A program made the position numbers and the translations under genes. Positions 49,601 to 61,669 of a stretch of 64,000 bases of DNA are shown here, in pieces; the stretch's first letter is position 1, and the number at the start of each line of letters is the position of its first letter. A model generated the notes under the pieces. The model ran no database searches and had not been told where the DNA came from. It saw nothing but the letters and a program-made list of their open reading frames with translations. The DNA is from Bombus terrestris (taxonomy: Eukaryota > Arthropoda > Insecta > Hymenoptera > Apidae), in contig NC_063276.1 of NCBI RefSeq assembly GCF_910591885.1, positions 4,154,001 to 4,218,000 on the forward strand, in the 5' to 3' direction.

Positions 49601-50717
49601 TACAGCAAGTCGAAAAATATATATAGAAAAATATACGACAGAAATCCGCTCAATTTTCCTATTCCCTTCTCTCGTTATTTCTAAGGCAGCAGGAAATCTA
49701 AAAATTCTATCGTGTCTTAAATATCAATTAAATCTGTCCGAAATACTTCGTGCTAACGGTACCTATTTTCCTCATTTACCGAAGCTGCCATTTTACAAGC
49801 ACGGAAACCAAGCTACGAATTAAAACAATTTCTACAATTTTTAATATCTCACGAGCTAATGTTTTCAATATCTCGATTCGTGAGAATGCAGGTCGAAAAC
49901 ACGAATTACGGTGCAGCCAGTAAATATCGGACGAGATCACACGATCTTATCCAAGAGACGTGGCATTTTCCCAATTTTACGACTAATAACCGGATGAACG
50001 AGAGAAGCGAAACGCTGGTAAACACGTGGAACACCGGCAGCATCGTGCTTATTCCCTCTGGAATAAATAATCCTCGTGGAATAAATAGGAATATGCTCGA
50101 TATGCAGGAAGTCCTTTGCGCGTCCGTCCATCGGACGAATCTTTCGTCGCTTCCGGCGCGCCGCTGACAAATGGATCGACCATTTCCTCGGGTACAGAAC
50201 CTGAGGGGGGTGGGGCCACGATTAACGAACGTCGACAGAAAATTAAATGACGCTAATAACCATTACAATACACGGCCACGTCGCCCCGTATCAACGCTAC
50301 CGACGTTCCCACGTAGCCCTCCGCCATGATAATTGCTGAAGTCGCACAAAGAGCAGCGGATCGATGAATCGCTGCGACGATAATAATCAGGCCGCTCCGA
50401 TTCGTAGAGACGTTCCAGCAAGTCGAAGCTTCTGTAAAAATCGCCGGCAAGTATTCTACGATCAGATTGTGCATTTTTATGTCAATTTATATTTTTTATG
50501 CATATTTATTTATACTTTTGCGTATAGTATCGATTTGAAAGTAGTTCCATCTGTTATCGAAGAGTTTTCCAATGTATGGTAAGTTGTTTGAAAAGGAACT
50601 GCCGTGGAACACGAAAGAGACTGTAACAACTGTATTTCTAGAATGTACGCGATTTGTAATTATTATAAATTTGCAATAGCGAAACGTGAATTGTATCAAC
50701 ATCAACTTAATAATGGC
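46668..50717. other. No gene assigned
   Basis: GC-rich at 46850-47300 with four overlapping frames on both strands. The frame 49859-50167 (plus, 102 codons) overlaps a minus frame and shows no domain. Otherwise AT-rich. Confidence 0.45.
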
Positions 50718-50925
50718 AAAGGTTGTCCGAAAAGTTTCTTTCGTTTTATGAGGAAATAATAGACGCACGTTTTTCGTTTTATATCATTTTGTCGAATTAC
50801 GTACGATCGATTTTGTTCTGTTGAGATAAACACCGCGACATTTCACAGACTTCGTTTCACGTTTCTATGGAGGTGCATTGTTGTAAACAGGTTTGCGAAA
50901 GAAAGACATTTTTCGGACAACCTAA
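50718..50925. mobile_element. Mariner-type MITE, 208 bp, related to 39349-39548
   Basis: The left AGGTTGTCCGAAAAGTTTCT and the right end in reverse complement TTAGGTTGTCCGAAAAATGT are inverted, followed by CTTTCGTTTTATGAGGAAAT and a GCACGTTTTTCGTTTTATAT block also resembling the 39349 element. The TA flanks are lost on both sides, so this copy is older. Confidence 0.75.
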
Positions 50926-52982
50926 GTTTCACGGAGATAGGCAAAATAAAAATGAGTATCCTCGATATAAAATAACGCCTTGCCATAATGTTCCACGATC
51001 TAAGAAGTTCTCTGAACCATTAATTAGCAGTTAAATTATTTACGATGACAATGGTTTTGCAACGGAAGAAGCAGGCTTATCATTTCTCAGGGAAGATTCT
51101 GGAAAACGCCGATCCAACCCCATCTTCGGAAAAACCTGAAAGTGATTAGGGTGTGACTTCGTTTCCGAATTTCTCGCCAGGACACCGTGGCTCCCCATAG
51201 CAACCCCCTGTAGCGCGGCAGGTTAAATGGCCGGTGCAAAAAAGTCATAAAATAAGTTATAATTTGGCGCAGTCGGCGTCGCGATGCTCAATGTCCTGTA
51301 TGATCACCGCCCTCTCACTCGACTGAACTTTACCCCCTCGCTTTCTGCGACAGAATTGAGATGACTACACCACCTCTACACGATCGTCCCTGTTTCCCGA
51401 ACGCGGCTGGTCGTTCCGAGTCTTCCCTCGCAGTTCGTTTTATCTTTTCTTTCCTTTTCCTTCTTTTGCTTAGCCACCGCCTCTTTTCTCGCAATTCCTC
51501 GATATTTTCGCGTGGCGCGTTTCTGCACCACGGAAGACGCCCTATCCAATTCCAGATTAATTGCAGGATCCAGCGGGGAGGTCAAGGATCAACGAAGAGC
51601 GAAAGAGGGATGGAAAACATGGGGTTGTTCGTGTTACCGCGGGGAGAACGCGTGGCGAGTCGATGACGATACCACTCGCTCGGGCTGACAATAATTTGGT
51701 CACGCTGGTTTGTCGTTGTTTTATTGCTGCTCCAAGAAGATGGTTTCGGATTCGACGATATTTTTATCGATGCCGGCAGCGATGGTTAAATTAATTTCGT
51801 TCGCTGTAGCGTTGTGGATTTATTGCGCGAGCGAGTCACAAATAGATATCGGACAAAGGAAATATTTATTTCGATGTGCAGTTTTTCAGAAATTTCACGT
51901 TCCATCAATAACTTCAATTCCTCCAAAATTTGTAATATTTAATCGACCAGTCGTGTTTTTTCTAGCAATTAATTTCCAATTGATAGCTTTATTAGCACTG
52001 GCAGTAGATACGGTGCTTAAGCGAATCGTACAATATTCGCGAACGTAGAATACAAATTACAAATAAACGTTCAGATTACAATGAAATATATCAACTGTCA
52101 AAAACTCTATGAATTCCCCGTGCCACTCGATACTGGACGCTCAAAATGTGTAAATAAGGCAGAATTAATGACAGTTTAACGAATCATTTCGTACGGAAAA
52201 ATTATTATTACGAAAGAAAGGTTCAAGAATAGCGAGTGCGCCGTCTTATAAATCGACGATACGAGAAAGATCCTTGAGAAAATATTGCTAACAACTTTTT
52301 AATGGAAGCTTAAAGGGGTCTAGGCTCGCGAGATCCCCATAAACGACTAAACGACCAGCTGGTTGCCGCGATAATGAATTAATAATAGGCCCGGGCCGAT
52401 TGTAAAGAGGGAAGTGATAAAACATAAAAAATTAACATTGTCCAGCGCGTGACGAACGACGATCGCGTGTTGATAAGAATCGTACGCGAAACTCCAATTG
52501 TTTCTTCGCTCTTTTACGCGGCGCCCGTAGTTCGTACTCGTGACAGCTTATGTCACAAACGCGGACACCATGACGGGGCGACGTTGAATACCACGTACAC
52601 ACACGATTAAAAGAGGAAATTGCAACGACACGGTGGCTTGGTAAAAGAAAAAAAGAAAAGAGAATATAATTCGATCCCTTCCTCGCGTTTTTTATTCGAC
52701 GACGCTTATCTCAGTTTAATTGAACCTTTTAATATTCAGCAGGCCTGAAAACACGACTCCTCCAATTGTGCAATATAACAGGTTAAACGCGGGCGTCGAA
52801 TAAAATGCGAGCAACATGGAACCATGATTTCTCGAATAAGCCACCTGGCGCGATTACCTGCTATGCAATTATCAAAGCGGCGGCTTAAAGATTGCATGAG
52901 TAATAAGATAAGCGGTGTGACCGAATTAAATGCCTTTATAAGGAAATATGCGAGGTACGGCTGTTACTAAATCAAACTAGCG
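50926..52982. other. No gene assigned
   Basis: Frames 51361-51666 and 51710-52048 (plus) are open for about 100 codons but lack recognisable domains. 52360-52620 is moderately GC-rich. Confidence 0.45.
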
Positions 52983-53310
52983 CCTTACGTTCAAGTGAAA
53001 TTAATTAGCCATTCCGCTGTAAAGTAGAATTAACCACGCCCAATCTACATCAGACGCTCTACATCCTGAGAAAGGGGAAAAGGAACAAAGAGGAAAAGAA
53101 AAGGAAAGAAAAACGAACCACACAAAAATACTCAATTGACTTAATTTGCTGTATAAATTCAGCCTGTGGGCCATTGGAAAAATATCCATATTAGCACACC
53201 TTCCGTCTACGTGAAATTAATTAGCCGTTTGCCGCAAAGTAGATTCAGCCACGCCCAGTCTAAATCAGACGTTCTACATCGTTAGGAAAGAAAAAAAGGA
53301 AGAGAAAGAG
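52983..53310. repeat. Direct duplication, 216-bp spacing
   Basis: GTGAAATTAATTAGCC occurs at 52995 and 53211. Each is followed by GC-G-AAAGTAGA-T, CCACGCCCA-TCTA-ATCAGACG and TCTACATC, then a purine-rich stretch. Confidence 0.85.
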
Positions 53311-53504
53311 AAGCTGGGCAGTGAAAGAAAAGCAAACGACGTAAACACGTTGTGTTATATCGATAGAACAAATCACGAATTACATCAGAGATGAATATAC
53401 AGGAAAGGAAATATCAATTCTGATGTACGATTTTTCAGAAATACCATATTCGGCGATATTATGTGCAGGAAAAGAGAATCCTGCCAGAAAAGACTATAAC
53501 TAAA

Positions 53505-53610
53505 TTGTGGATTTTTATGCATTTATCAAAATACACAGAATAATACGCAAAAATATGTGAAATACCCAAAGTATAACGCCCATTGCAATATCTAATAGGT
53601 CAAACAAATT
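53505..53610 (-). repeat. Dispersed repeat family member, inverted
   Basis: In reverse complement it reads TATTGCAATGGGCGTTATAC, then GGGTATTTCACATATTTTTG, then CGTATTATTCTGTGTATTTT. This aligns with the ACAACGAGTA...TATTTTATATATTT-TGCGTATTA-GCGTAT order of 54735-54800 and 56978-57045. Confidence 0.45.
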
Positions 53611-54649
53611 TCTGTTCAGGTACCATTTCTTTAATTGCCTGTAGAAAAGTATGAATTTGCATAAATATCCGTAATCTGGTAACAACGTTGTAACCTTACT
53701 TCAGGCGAAACAATGTCTCGGCATTGACCATGGTGGTAAAAGGGAGAAAAACGCTTGTCCCCTAAACGTCTTCGCGAAATCTGCGGAACAAGGCACCACG
53801 CTGCGAACGCACGTCCTGTTTTATGACTATCTCCTCGTGGAAACTAAACTTATTACACGGCGGGGGGTGGCGACTTGGTTTCCACCCCTTCCATCCTAAA
53901 AGGGAGGCTTTTTATTAAATCACACGTCTCGCGTGTTCCTCGCCGACCGATTAATTTACCATGACGCTTCCTTTTGTGGCGTCAGACCGAACTTATCCAT
54001 ATTTCATACCGACCCACCCCTCACCTTGTATTTTCACTTTCCTCGGCGCGTCTTTCGTTGGAACACGCGCAATATTTGATAGGTCCTCGACTATAGCGCT
54101 ATTTTATGGCATTCTTGATCGCTCACCCTCGTAACACGTGTTTCAAGCATTCCGTAACTCTACAAATTGTGGCTTGCGAGCTGCTTACGAATTTCCGAAA
54201 TTGTTCCTGCAATCCTCAAACGCGTATATGTTACCTTATTCGATTTAACAATACTTTGTATTATAAAATGTATAATATATAGTATATAATATAGTGTATA
54301 TATATTGTATACATATATAGAGGGTTCTACGAATCGATCTAAGTTTAACAACGGTTTATTGGCATCAAATTCAAAAAGATAAAGAATTTATCGACGTATC
54401 AAAAGCGCCATCTTCTCATAATAAAAATATATGCAGCCATTTAAGGAATCCTAACGCTTCCGAAATTCTCTTTTGCATCAGTAAATGGATTCTTGTTAAA
54501 CTATCGAATTTAATTTAAATATTGTGGCCACTCATTCACAAGCCAACACACACACACACAAACGTTAAAAACACATACATACGAATATTCAGAATCTTTG
54601 ATATATTATTTCTATTACGACAAGCTTTGACCACTAATTGTTCCACAGA

Positions 54650-54830
54650 GTGTAATGGATGTTTACATAAATTCGTATTTTCGTGAGAATAATTAAGAAA
54701 ATGGTATCCAAATCGAGAAGCTGTCACGCCTGCTAAATATTCCAACGAATGCCTCCAATCGTGATATTTTATATATTTCTGCATATTACGCGTATTTCGA
54801 AAACTTTGCATTAATCTGTACGAATATGTG
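54650..54830 (+). repeat. Dispersed repeat family member
   Basis: Aligns with 38720-38860 through ATAAATTCGTATTTTCGTGA, GAATAATTAAGAAAATGGTA and GCCTGCTAAATATTCCAACG, and continues into TTCTGCATATTACGCGTATT. Confidence 0.55.
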
Positions 54831-55309
54831 GAAATGAATTTTCAGAAGTAAAGCGAAAAAGGTAACGCGAATTTGATGGTTACATGAATATATTGTGACA
54901 AAGGGAATTAAATGTTTATCCTTACGTCAGTTCTAGACGCATTTCTGTCGGCGTACACTAATAGAATCATTTATCGTCGACGAACCTTTTGTCGAGGTCG
55001 AAGAAACACAGACAAGGGTGGTTCCGAGCAAAAGGGGGTGGCGAAAGGAGTTCCAGAGTCCTGCAAGGGACGGCTAATTCCACCGTGATCGCATCTGATC
55101 GATGTCCCTCGACTGCCCTCGTCGAGAAGTTATTGTCCTTCGTGCTCCTTCCAGTCCTGCCCACGCCTTCCACTCTTCTACCTTCTGTACCTATGCTTCG
55201 ATGGAATTTTTCAAGCTGCTACGATATCACCGAGCACGAACAAATCGAAAATTTCCACGAAATCAAATTTTATACTTCGTGATTCCCCTGTTCGAAACTC
55301 AGATTCTTT

Positions 55310-55950
55310 CGTTACAGATTCTATGTGTAACGTCTTTGACGTTTACGATACGGGCGTTCTAAAATCTTGGACCAATGTTTCATAACTTTACAACGTTGTG
55401 CCTTTCCAACAATCTACTTTTCCAAAATCCTAGCGGTTCTAACTGAAATATAGAATGCAATTCCAATTCTTGAAATTTGTAACAGATTCTGACATTTTAT
55501 ATTTTAGAGACTCGCGTCCTGATCTTGGAATCGTACGTTTCAAATTAGACATCATTGCCGGATATCGAACTTTTCCGAAATCCACAGCGAAGAAATCGCA
55601 GACGTTTCTATCGAGGTTCCAACATTTTGTATTTTCGGGTACTATGTCTTGGAATCTTAGAACGGTATTTTACAACTTGTCAATTTTGTATTTGAGAATT
55701 TTACGATTATACTTCGAACTGCAAGCCGCCTTGGGAAATTTCATTTTTCCAAGATCCGGTCAGATCAAACTACAGACACTTTTATAGCCAGTTCGTTCGA
55801 TCTCCAAGCTATGGACTAAAGAAACGTATTTGATATTTTAGAGTTTAGGGTATTGCGTCTCTAAATGTTAGAATGTTACATATCTTTCGAGCGAAAATTC
55901 TACTGTTGCAAAATCCAAACGAGCCAAACTACAGACGCGTTTTACGCTCC
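55310..55950. repeat. Degenerate tandem repeat, four to five units of 153-174 bp
   Basis: TTTTCCAAAATCC-like blocks occur at about 55419, 55571, 55746 and 55908; the last three continue into a CA-A--AAA-T-CAGACG-TTTTA block. An ACATTTTGTATTTT-G...TCTTGGAATCTTAGAA block recurs at about 55491, 55622 and 55829, with a related piece near 55340. Confidence 0.65.
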
Positions 55951-58105
55951 GTGTAAATCACTTTTCTTCGATCTTGCAGACACGAGGGACGAAATTCGAG
56001 GTCTTCGACTTTAACAAGTCCCGGAAAAGTATGCAATCGAGGACAAAACATATGCATCTCGTAGGAGCTGGCACATGGACAGTTTCCCCGGTCCCCAGCC
56101 AGCATGATTCTTTTATTTTACTTTCTGCCGTGCTCCTGGACACGACGTGCTCGATTTTCGACCCTCCAGCTCCCGAGGAAACAAAGAGGAAAAGTCTCTG
56201 TCCCTGGGTAAAAAGGGAGCGACAGAGAGTGCGAGAAGGAAGATAGAAGAGAACATAGGACCGTTCTAGCGGACGAAGAAGGTCGCATATGGTATCCTCC
56301 ACCCCCGAAAGTTTCGTACTTGGGGCAAAGAGGAGAGGGTGGTGGCTATCTACGCCTGTCCCCCTCGACTCTGACCCTTTTATCTTATCTCATGGCCGAT
56401 AGATAAGCACCGGCGATAAAGCTGCCGGACGAAATGAAGGCACCGTTGGCGTGGATGCAGTCGCCATTCCTTAATTAAGTCCCGACGACCGTTTATTCGG
56501 TTTATTGGCTTGTTTGCCGCGTGCCTTTCCCTCGGTGACGAAGATGCTGCCGGGAATACAGCGACGTTACGTTCGTTTATGGAATTGTTTCTTTCTCTCG
56601 TGTCTCTTCCTCGCGTTATTCTTCTTCGTGTTCGTCTTCTGGGGGAAAAAATTGGTGTAAAGGGAGATAGATACAGCAACTGATGAAAGAATGTTTAATG
56701 TTGATAACTTGCGAAGTAAAACTTTTTTATCATATTCGTAACAGTCGCTTATCCTGTCACGTATATTATATTTATTCGTCGCTGTTATTAGATGTAAACC
56801 CATTTTGTTTTTCTGTGCTTCTTATTTTATACACTTTCTTTTGTTCGCTACTGTATACTTTAGCTTTCCAGAAAGCAAATTGCTCAGCTCTATCTTTCAT
56901 AAACTTCTCAGTACCTAATCTAATTAATAGATTGCGGCTATTAAAAATAGAATCTAGTTAGAGAATAGTTTTAATTATTAGATATTACAACGAGTACTCT
57001 ACTTTGAAGAGTTTATGTATCCTTGCGTATTATGCGTATCGTGTGTATTTTTGTACGCGTAAAAATGTGCAGTCCAGTGAATAGGAAATTATTTACTTCC
57101 ACGAGATCATTCGTTGCAAGAAAATGACATAAACGAATTCCAAGAGCATTCTAGAGAAATTGTAACATTCCACATACTGTTCTTTACTCTTCGATTATAG
57201 AGTTGATTAACGAATAGCCTCCGAGCTTATTTTACAGAGGACAGAATGAAAGAGAAGTCGTTGCTAATCGAATGTCTAAAACTATCGACAAAGATGAAAA
57301 TTAGGAACTGTATATAGATAAAAGTTGAAGGTAAGAAATGTATATTAATCGTTCTTAAAATAGAATCTCACCGTCAATGTCTAGAAATTCTTACGTATTT
57401 CGATCATCGACCAGCAGGAAAATAAAAATTAGAAACGCAGCGACGGAGAGTATATAGGCGAACGTTGAAAGAGATACGAGATAGAGAGCAGGATAGGCGG
57501 AGAGCAGAGAAGAGAGCACATTACGTATTCCTCCGGCATCCCTCTTGATCTCCCCGCATTTTTATTGCACTTGCTGCTGGTAAGAATATGTTTTATTTAT
57601 ATTTCATATTTCTTTCTCTGTCTTCCACTGGCCGGTTTCGTGACCACCACGAGAAAGACCGATTCCCGGGATTCGCACAGGGTGACCACGGGATACCAGC
57701 GAGATCGACAGGGGGATCTTTCCCGCTCTTTCATATTTCTGTTCCCTCTTTTCCTTTCCTTCTTTTTTCTTTTTCCTTCCCACCGTACCCCGTAATTTCG
57801 CCTCAGCTTTCGATTCACGTGCCCATTCCACCAACCCGAACCCTGAAATCAGGCATATCTTCGTGGAAAGCTTTTGTCCAAAAGGTATCTCGCCGTTTCG
57901 AACGAGTCGCACGCATTGATAGGAATTGGAGAGAGGGCGCTGCTTTGACCCAGATCATTCGATGGGATCACGCGACAACCCTCACCCCCGTGTTTCGCTT
58001 GATTAATTGAACACCGTGAACGGTACTCGTGTTAATTCGTCGGAGTACTCCCCGCTTGTTATTACAACGCGGACATTATTTACCAGCCTGTGTTTGTTCG
58101 GCCAC
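55951..58105. other. No gene assigned
   Basis: Opposing frames at 55958-56302 (minus) and 55974-56246 (plus), and at 57588-58010 (plus, 140 codons) and 57604-57912 (minus), overlap and lack domains. A dispersed-family member lies at 56975-57060. Confidence 0.4.
56975..57060 (+). repeat. Dispersed repeat family member
   Basis: Reads GATATTACAACGAGTACTCT, then ACTTTGAAGAGTTTATGTAT, then CCTTGCGTATTATGCGTATC. It shares the central blocks with 38806, 54735 and, inverted, 53505-53610. Confidence 0.55.
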
Positions 58106-58713
58106 GGATTGTTGAAAAACAGGCCGGTAAATTGGAAAATTTGTGTAAAATTTGTGCCAGCCGCTCGCCATTCATCGCACAGTATCGCAGCTACGTGCGT
58201 TTTTCATGCTTGTATTGGGTAATTGTTTTATGGAGATCGCAATTGTAGGCTCGATACTTAGGCAGTATCGCGAGAAGCGGGAAGGGAGTGGAGCTTCATC
58301 GACGCGTTGCGCGATTGGCGGCGGATTGTTGAAAAAACAGATGGAAAAATTGGAAGATTCGATTATTCGTTCGTTGTATTACATTAGAGCCGTATTGCGT
58401 GCGTTTTTTGGTATTTATATCGGTGAATTGTTTGATGCAGATTTACAATCTGGCCAGATACTTTGGCAATCGGAAAAAGAGTTGAGTTTCATCGATGCAT
58501 TGCGCAATTAGCGAATTGTTGAAAAACAAGCCGACAGATTGGAAGATTTGTATAAAATTTGCGGCAGATACTCGTGATTCATCGTGCTGTACATGTTACA
58601 GCTATATGTGTTTTTTTGTTTTATGTTTATATTGTTTGATCGTTTTATGGATATTTAGGCTGTTTCATGGGAAACGGAAAAAGAGTTGAGTTTCATCGAC
58701 GTGTCACACAGTC
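58106..58713. repeat. Three-unit tandem repeat, 190-217 bp
   Basis: GATTGTTGAAAAA at 58107 and 58324 and a variant at 58514 start the units. Each contains AATTGGAA-ATT, an internal GCGTTTTTC/TGTGTTTTTTT block, and ends with GAGTTTCATCGA-G-TTGCGC. A 119-codon plus frame (58152-58511) runs through units 1 and 2, but it is not maintained in unit 3 and has no domain. Confidence 0.8.
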
Positions 58714-59859
58714 GGCGGCGCGTAAACCCGGCCGAGGACTCTTTGTAACTTTTCGGGAGGGGTGTTACACGCAATTTGCCACACTTTCCTATAGTAATGA
58801 CTTCCTCGGCCCCTTCGGCGTATTTTATGGATATCACACTGGCTGTGCATAACTTACAGCCCAGTGGACGAACACGATGCTCACCCTCGTTGAGCGTGAA
58901 GCGACCAGACGCCGGGAACCAAGAAGTAAATCACGTCTGTTGATCGTAAAACCGAAATGTTGAAGACTCGGCACGCGTTTATGGCTCGTATATTGCGTAT
59001 TCGATATAGTCACGTATTATTAATCCGCACATCTTTGATTCTGCTTCCTATCAATAAAATAAGAAATTCTAAACTTCACGTTTGTTCAGTCGCGTCGATA
59101 TCTAATTTAACGATTATATTTATATTTTTAATAAACTGATGAAAAGAAACTAGAATGATACTAAATGTTACGTGAACCAGTAATCACATATATTTGTTAA
59201 GCAGAGGAATAAATCATTATTCCATTTTATGTATGAATAATAATAAAATCAACTAATTTGCTCTAATTCGTTGGTTTCAAAAATTAAATTGTCATTGGTG
59301 TATAAAATAAGTAATGAAATAACAAATGTGCACATACATTATTTATTATTTAAGTTTTTTAGTTTTATTAGCAATTTACTAACTTTTTTAAAATATCTTT
59401 GAGGAAGCTACTTCATTCGATCTATTCTTCGAAGCTATTGTAACTGAGATCTCGTGTACCAATGATTCTCTTACATTTGCTCACCTAATTCGTTCCACGG
59501 ATGCTGTAAGCGATTTGAAAGTAGGATTTGAAATGATCAAGGAACCGGCGATACATGCTTTTCATCTACACATTTTTCGACTACCTACCAGAGACAGCGA
59601 AGTGAATCGAGAGTTATGAGAGAAACGTATTCCTCCCATGCAACGTGTTATCATTAAGATATACATCATAACCGTGTGAAAACGCAAGGATTCCTCGGCG
59701 AGGATCATTCGAGTAAAAGTACGTGAGCTGAAAATGCTCTCTACAGTCTGAGTAATTTCATTGCATATACGTGACACGGTCTCTCTCAGACGTTCTACGT
59801 TTGTGATATGGAAACATGAACGCGTACACGTTCAATTCATGTCCGTACGGACGTACGTA
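58714..59859. other. No gene seen
   Basis: AT-rich with short frames. CGTATATTGCGTATTCG at about 58988 resembles the dispersed family but is too short to call. Confidence 0.5.
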
Positions 59860-60256
59860 CACTGGTTCGTAAAAGTATTCGAAACAATTTAGCATAAAAA
59901 ATTTTACAGATATACTATGTGTGTTGTACGAAACTTTCTGAAATTTCATTACGTTCATTGCAAATGTATATTCAGTAAAAAGTTACTATACATCATGAAC
60001 ATCAGTCTTAAGCATATAATAAATGTTAAATACGGTCCCGCTGAAAACTAAGATTTATTAATATAATGGATAATTGACTGCTTAAATATTTGTATAACCT
60101 CCGAGACACATATACGACTACCTGTACTAAATATTTTCTAATTTCTTAAATTAATTTTGTGATTTCGAAATGCGGAAATTCGACACGCAATAATATTCAC
60201 AAAAGGTTTACCTGTAATATTTAATCCTAATGTTCGAATACTTTCACGAACCTGTG
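59860..60256. mobile_element. Tc1-type MITE, 397 bp, TA flanked
   Basis: The left end CACTGGTTCGTAAAAGTATT and the right end in reverse complement CACAGGTTCGTGAAAGTATT are inverted repeats of about 24 bp; both continue CGAA. TA lies directly outside (59858-59859 and 60257-60258). The interior is AT-rich and non-coding. Confidence 0.85.
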
Positions 60257-61315
60257 TACAACGATTTTGATTATTCTATGCAACGTTCACGATTCAATTT
60301 TATAGCGTTGAAGCTTAGGTAACGAAAATAATCCCATGTTGCTATAAATGTTCAAATATTTCCGTGTGCCACAGTACATAAGTACACGTGAAAGTCGTGT
60401 ATCCAGTCGCGCGTGGGAATTTTGGATAATTTGATAAGGATTCATGTCAGCTTGAGATGCTTCTCTTCTCATGGACAGAGTGAGATTCCTTATTCAAGTC
60501 GCACACGCGCCGGATGGCTTTTAAATTCTGTGGCCCCCTTTGATGGGGACCGCTTTCGAAACTGCGGGACACAACAGCCACGTAAATCAGAAGTTTGATC
60601 CGTTGGACCAGCCAGGAGGCATAAATCACACGCGGAAATTATATTCCTTTTACCTTTCTCTCCTTTTTGCCCGCGTCTTTCTGTCAGGAAGAGACGTATC
60701 TTGTTTATGAAGGTCACCGAACAACATCGGAATTAAGACTCCGAGGGGCTACGCGTTTCACCTGTCTAATCCTGTTCGCTTCAGAAATTATGTTTCCGCG
60801 GCGAGATTCGTGTGGAATAATGTCCCGTATATTTAGTCGACGCTGATGGCAGGATTCCTTTATATGTTATGAAAGCGAATTACCGCAAGATACACAACGT
60901 CTTCCTAGGTTAAATTTGGCTTTTTTGAAAAAATACTGCGCGTAATGTTTAAATGAGTCATATATTGGTCAAAGTAGTAGAGATTATCGAAATTTTAATG
61001 CCGAAGCACTTGGTTCTTGGTTATCTTATATAATTTCATCAATTTTCTCTATTTTTTGTTTTATGAGGATATCGATTTAATAAATAAGCGGCTCAAATAA
61101 TATGAATTTCAAAAATGAAAATGAAAGAGAACATTTCTTCTATCGTGTCGCATATCTATGAAATGATACGCAGCATAATATAATTATTTTCCGGTAATTT
61201 TTTCTATAAAGTATGTTTATAACGATGTGTAATTGTATTTTAGAAAATAAATTGTAAGGCTACCTTTTTCCACGAAAGACATTCAAAATTCAAATATCGT
61301 GCACGTGATACTTTA
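60257..61315. other. No gene seen; 5' flank of the FANCJ homologue
   Basis: GC-balanced at 60400-60800, with three overlapping short frames of no recognisable type. AT-rich from 60880. Confidence 0.5.
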
Positions 61316-61325
61316 GTCACGTGAC
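61316..61325. promoter_or_regulatory. GTCACGTGAC E-box palindrome
   Basis: A perfect 10-bp palindrome with a CACGTG core, preceded by a second GCACGTGA at 61301-61308. CACGTG is the established site of bHLH-zip factors (Max/USF/MITF types). It lies about 260 bp before the candidate upstream exon and 620 bp before the FANCJ start codon, so promoter use is plausible but unproven. Confidence 0.4.
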
Positions 61326-61577
61326 TGTTCAAAAACTTGACATCTATCAGTCTTGCAGAGTTATATTTCTCACGTTTAATTTATACTTTCATAGTTCCAT
61401 TCGTTGTAACACGCAACCGTATTTATGAATTTCTTTGAAAATGTAATTTAAATATCGCGCGTAATGTGAATAACATAAACTATCGCGTTTCAAAGGATAA
61501 ATAAAGACGCGGGAAACACGTGTGACGTGTGGTCATAATCACCAGATGATTCTTTCCACTTTAATCAATTTTAATCG

Positions 61578-61669
61578 ATGCTTGTGATTTATGTGATTAG
61601 TGCAGTGATCGTGTTCATCATCTACACGGGAGTCAAATTAAAAGTAGAAGAGTGGTTTGAAGAAACAAA
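61578..61669 (+). other. Candidate upstream exon, in frame with the FANCJ homologue
   Basis: An ATG at 61578 opens 30 codons plus two bases, ending at a good donor (AAA followed by GTATGT at 61670). The peptide begins MLVIYVISAVIVFIIYTG, a membrane-anchor-like hydrophobic segment, then VKLKVEEWFEET. The next acceptor, TTTTTGTTCATAG ending at 61933, would join it so that AA plus A makes Lys and the next codon is the ATG at 61935, in the FANCJ frame. If not spliced, the frame stops after 42 codons. It may be an alternative N-terminus, an upstream ORF in the leader, or chance (one in three for frame). Confidence 0.35.

Larger units (their letters stand above)
53311..55309. other. No gene seen; simple repeats
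   Basis: (CA)n at about 54545-54561 and an AT-rich TATATA/GTATA tract at about 54253-54320. Dispersed-family members at 53505-53610 (minus orientation) and 54650-54830. GC-rich at 53860-54060. No supported exon. Confidence 0.5.
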
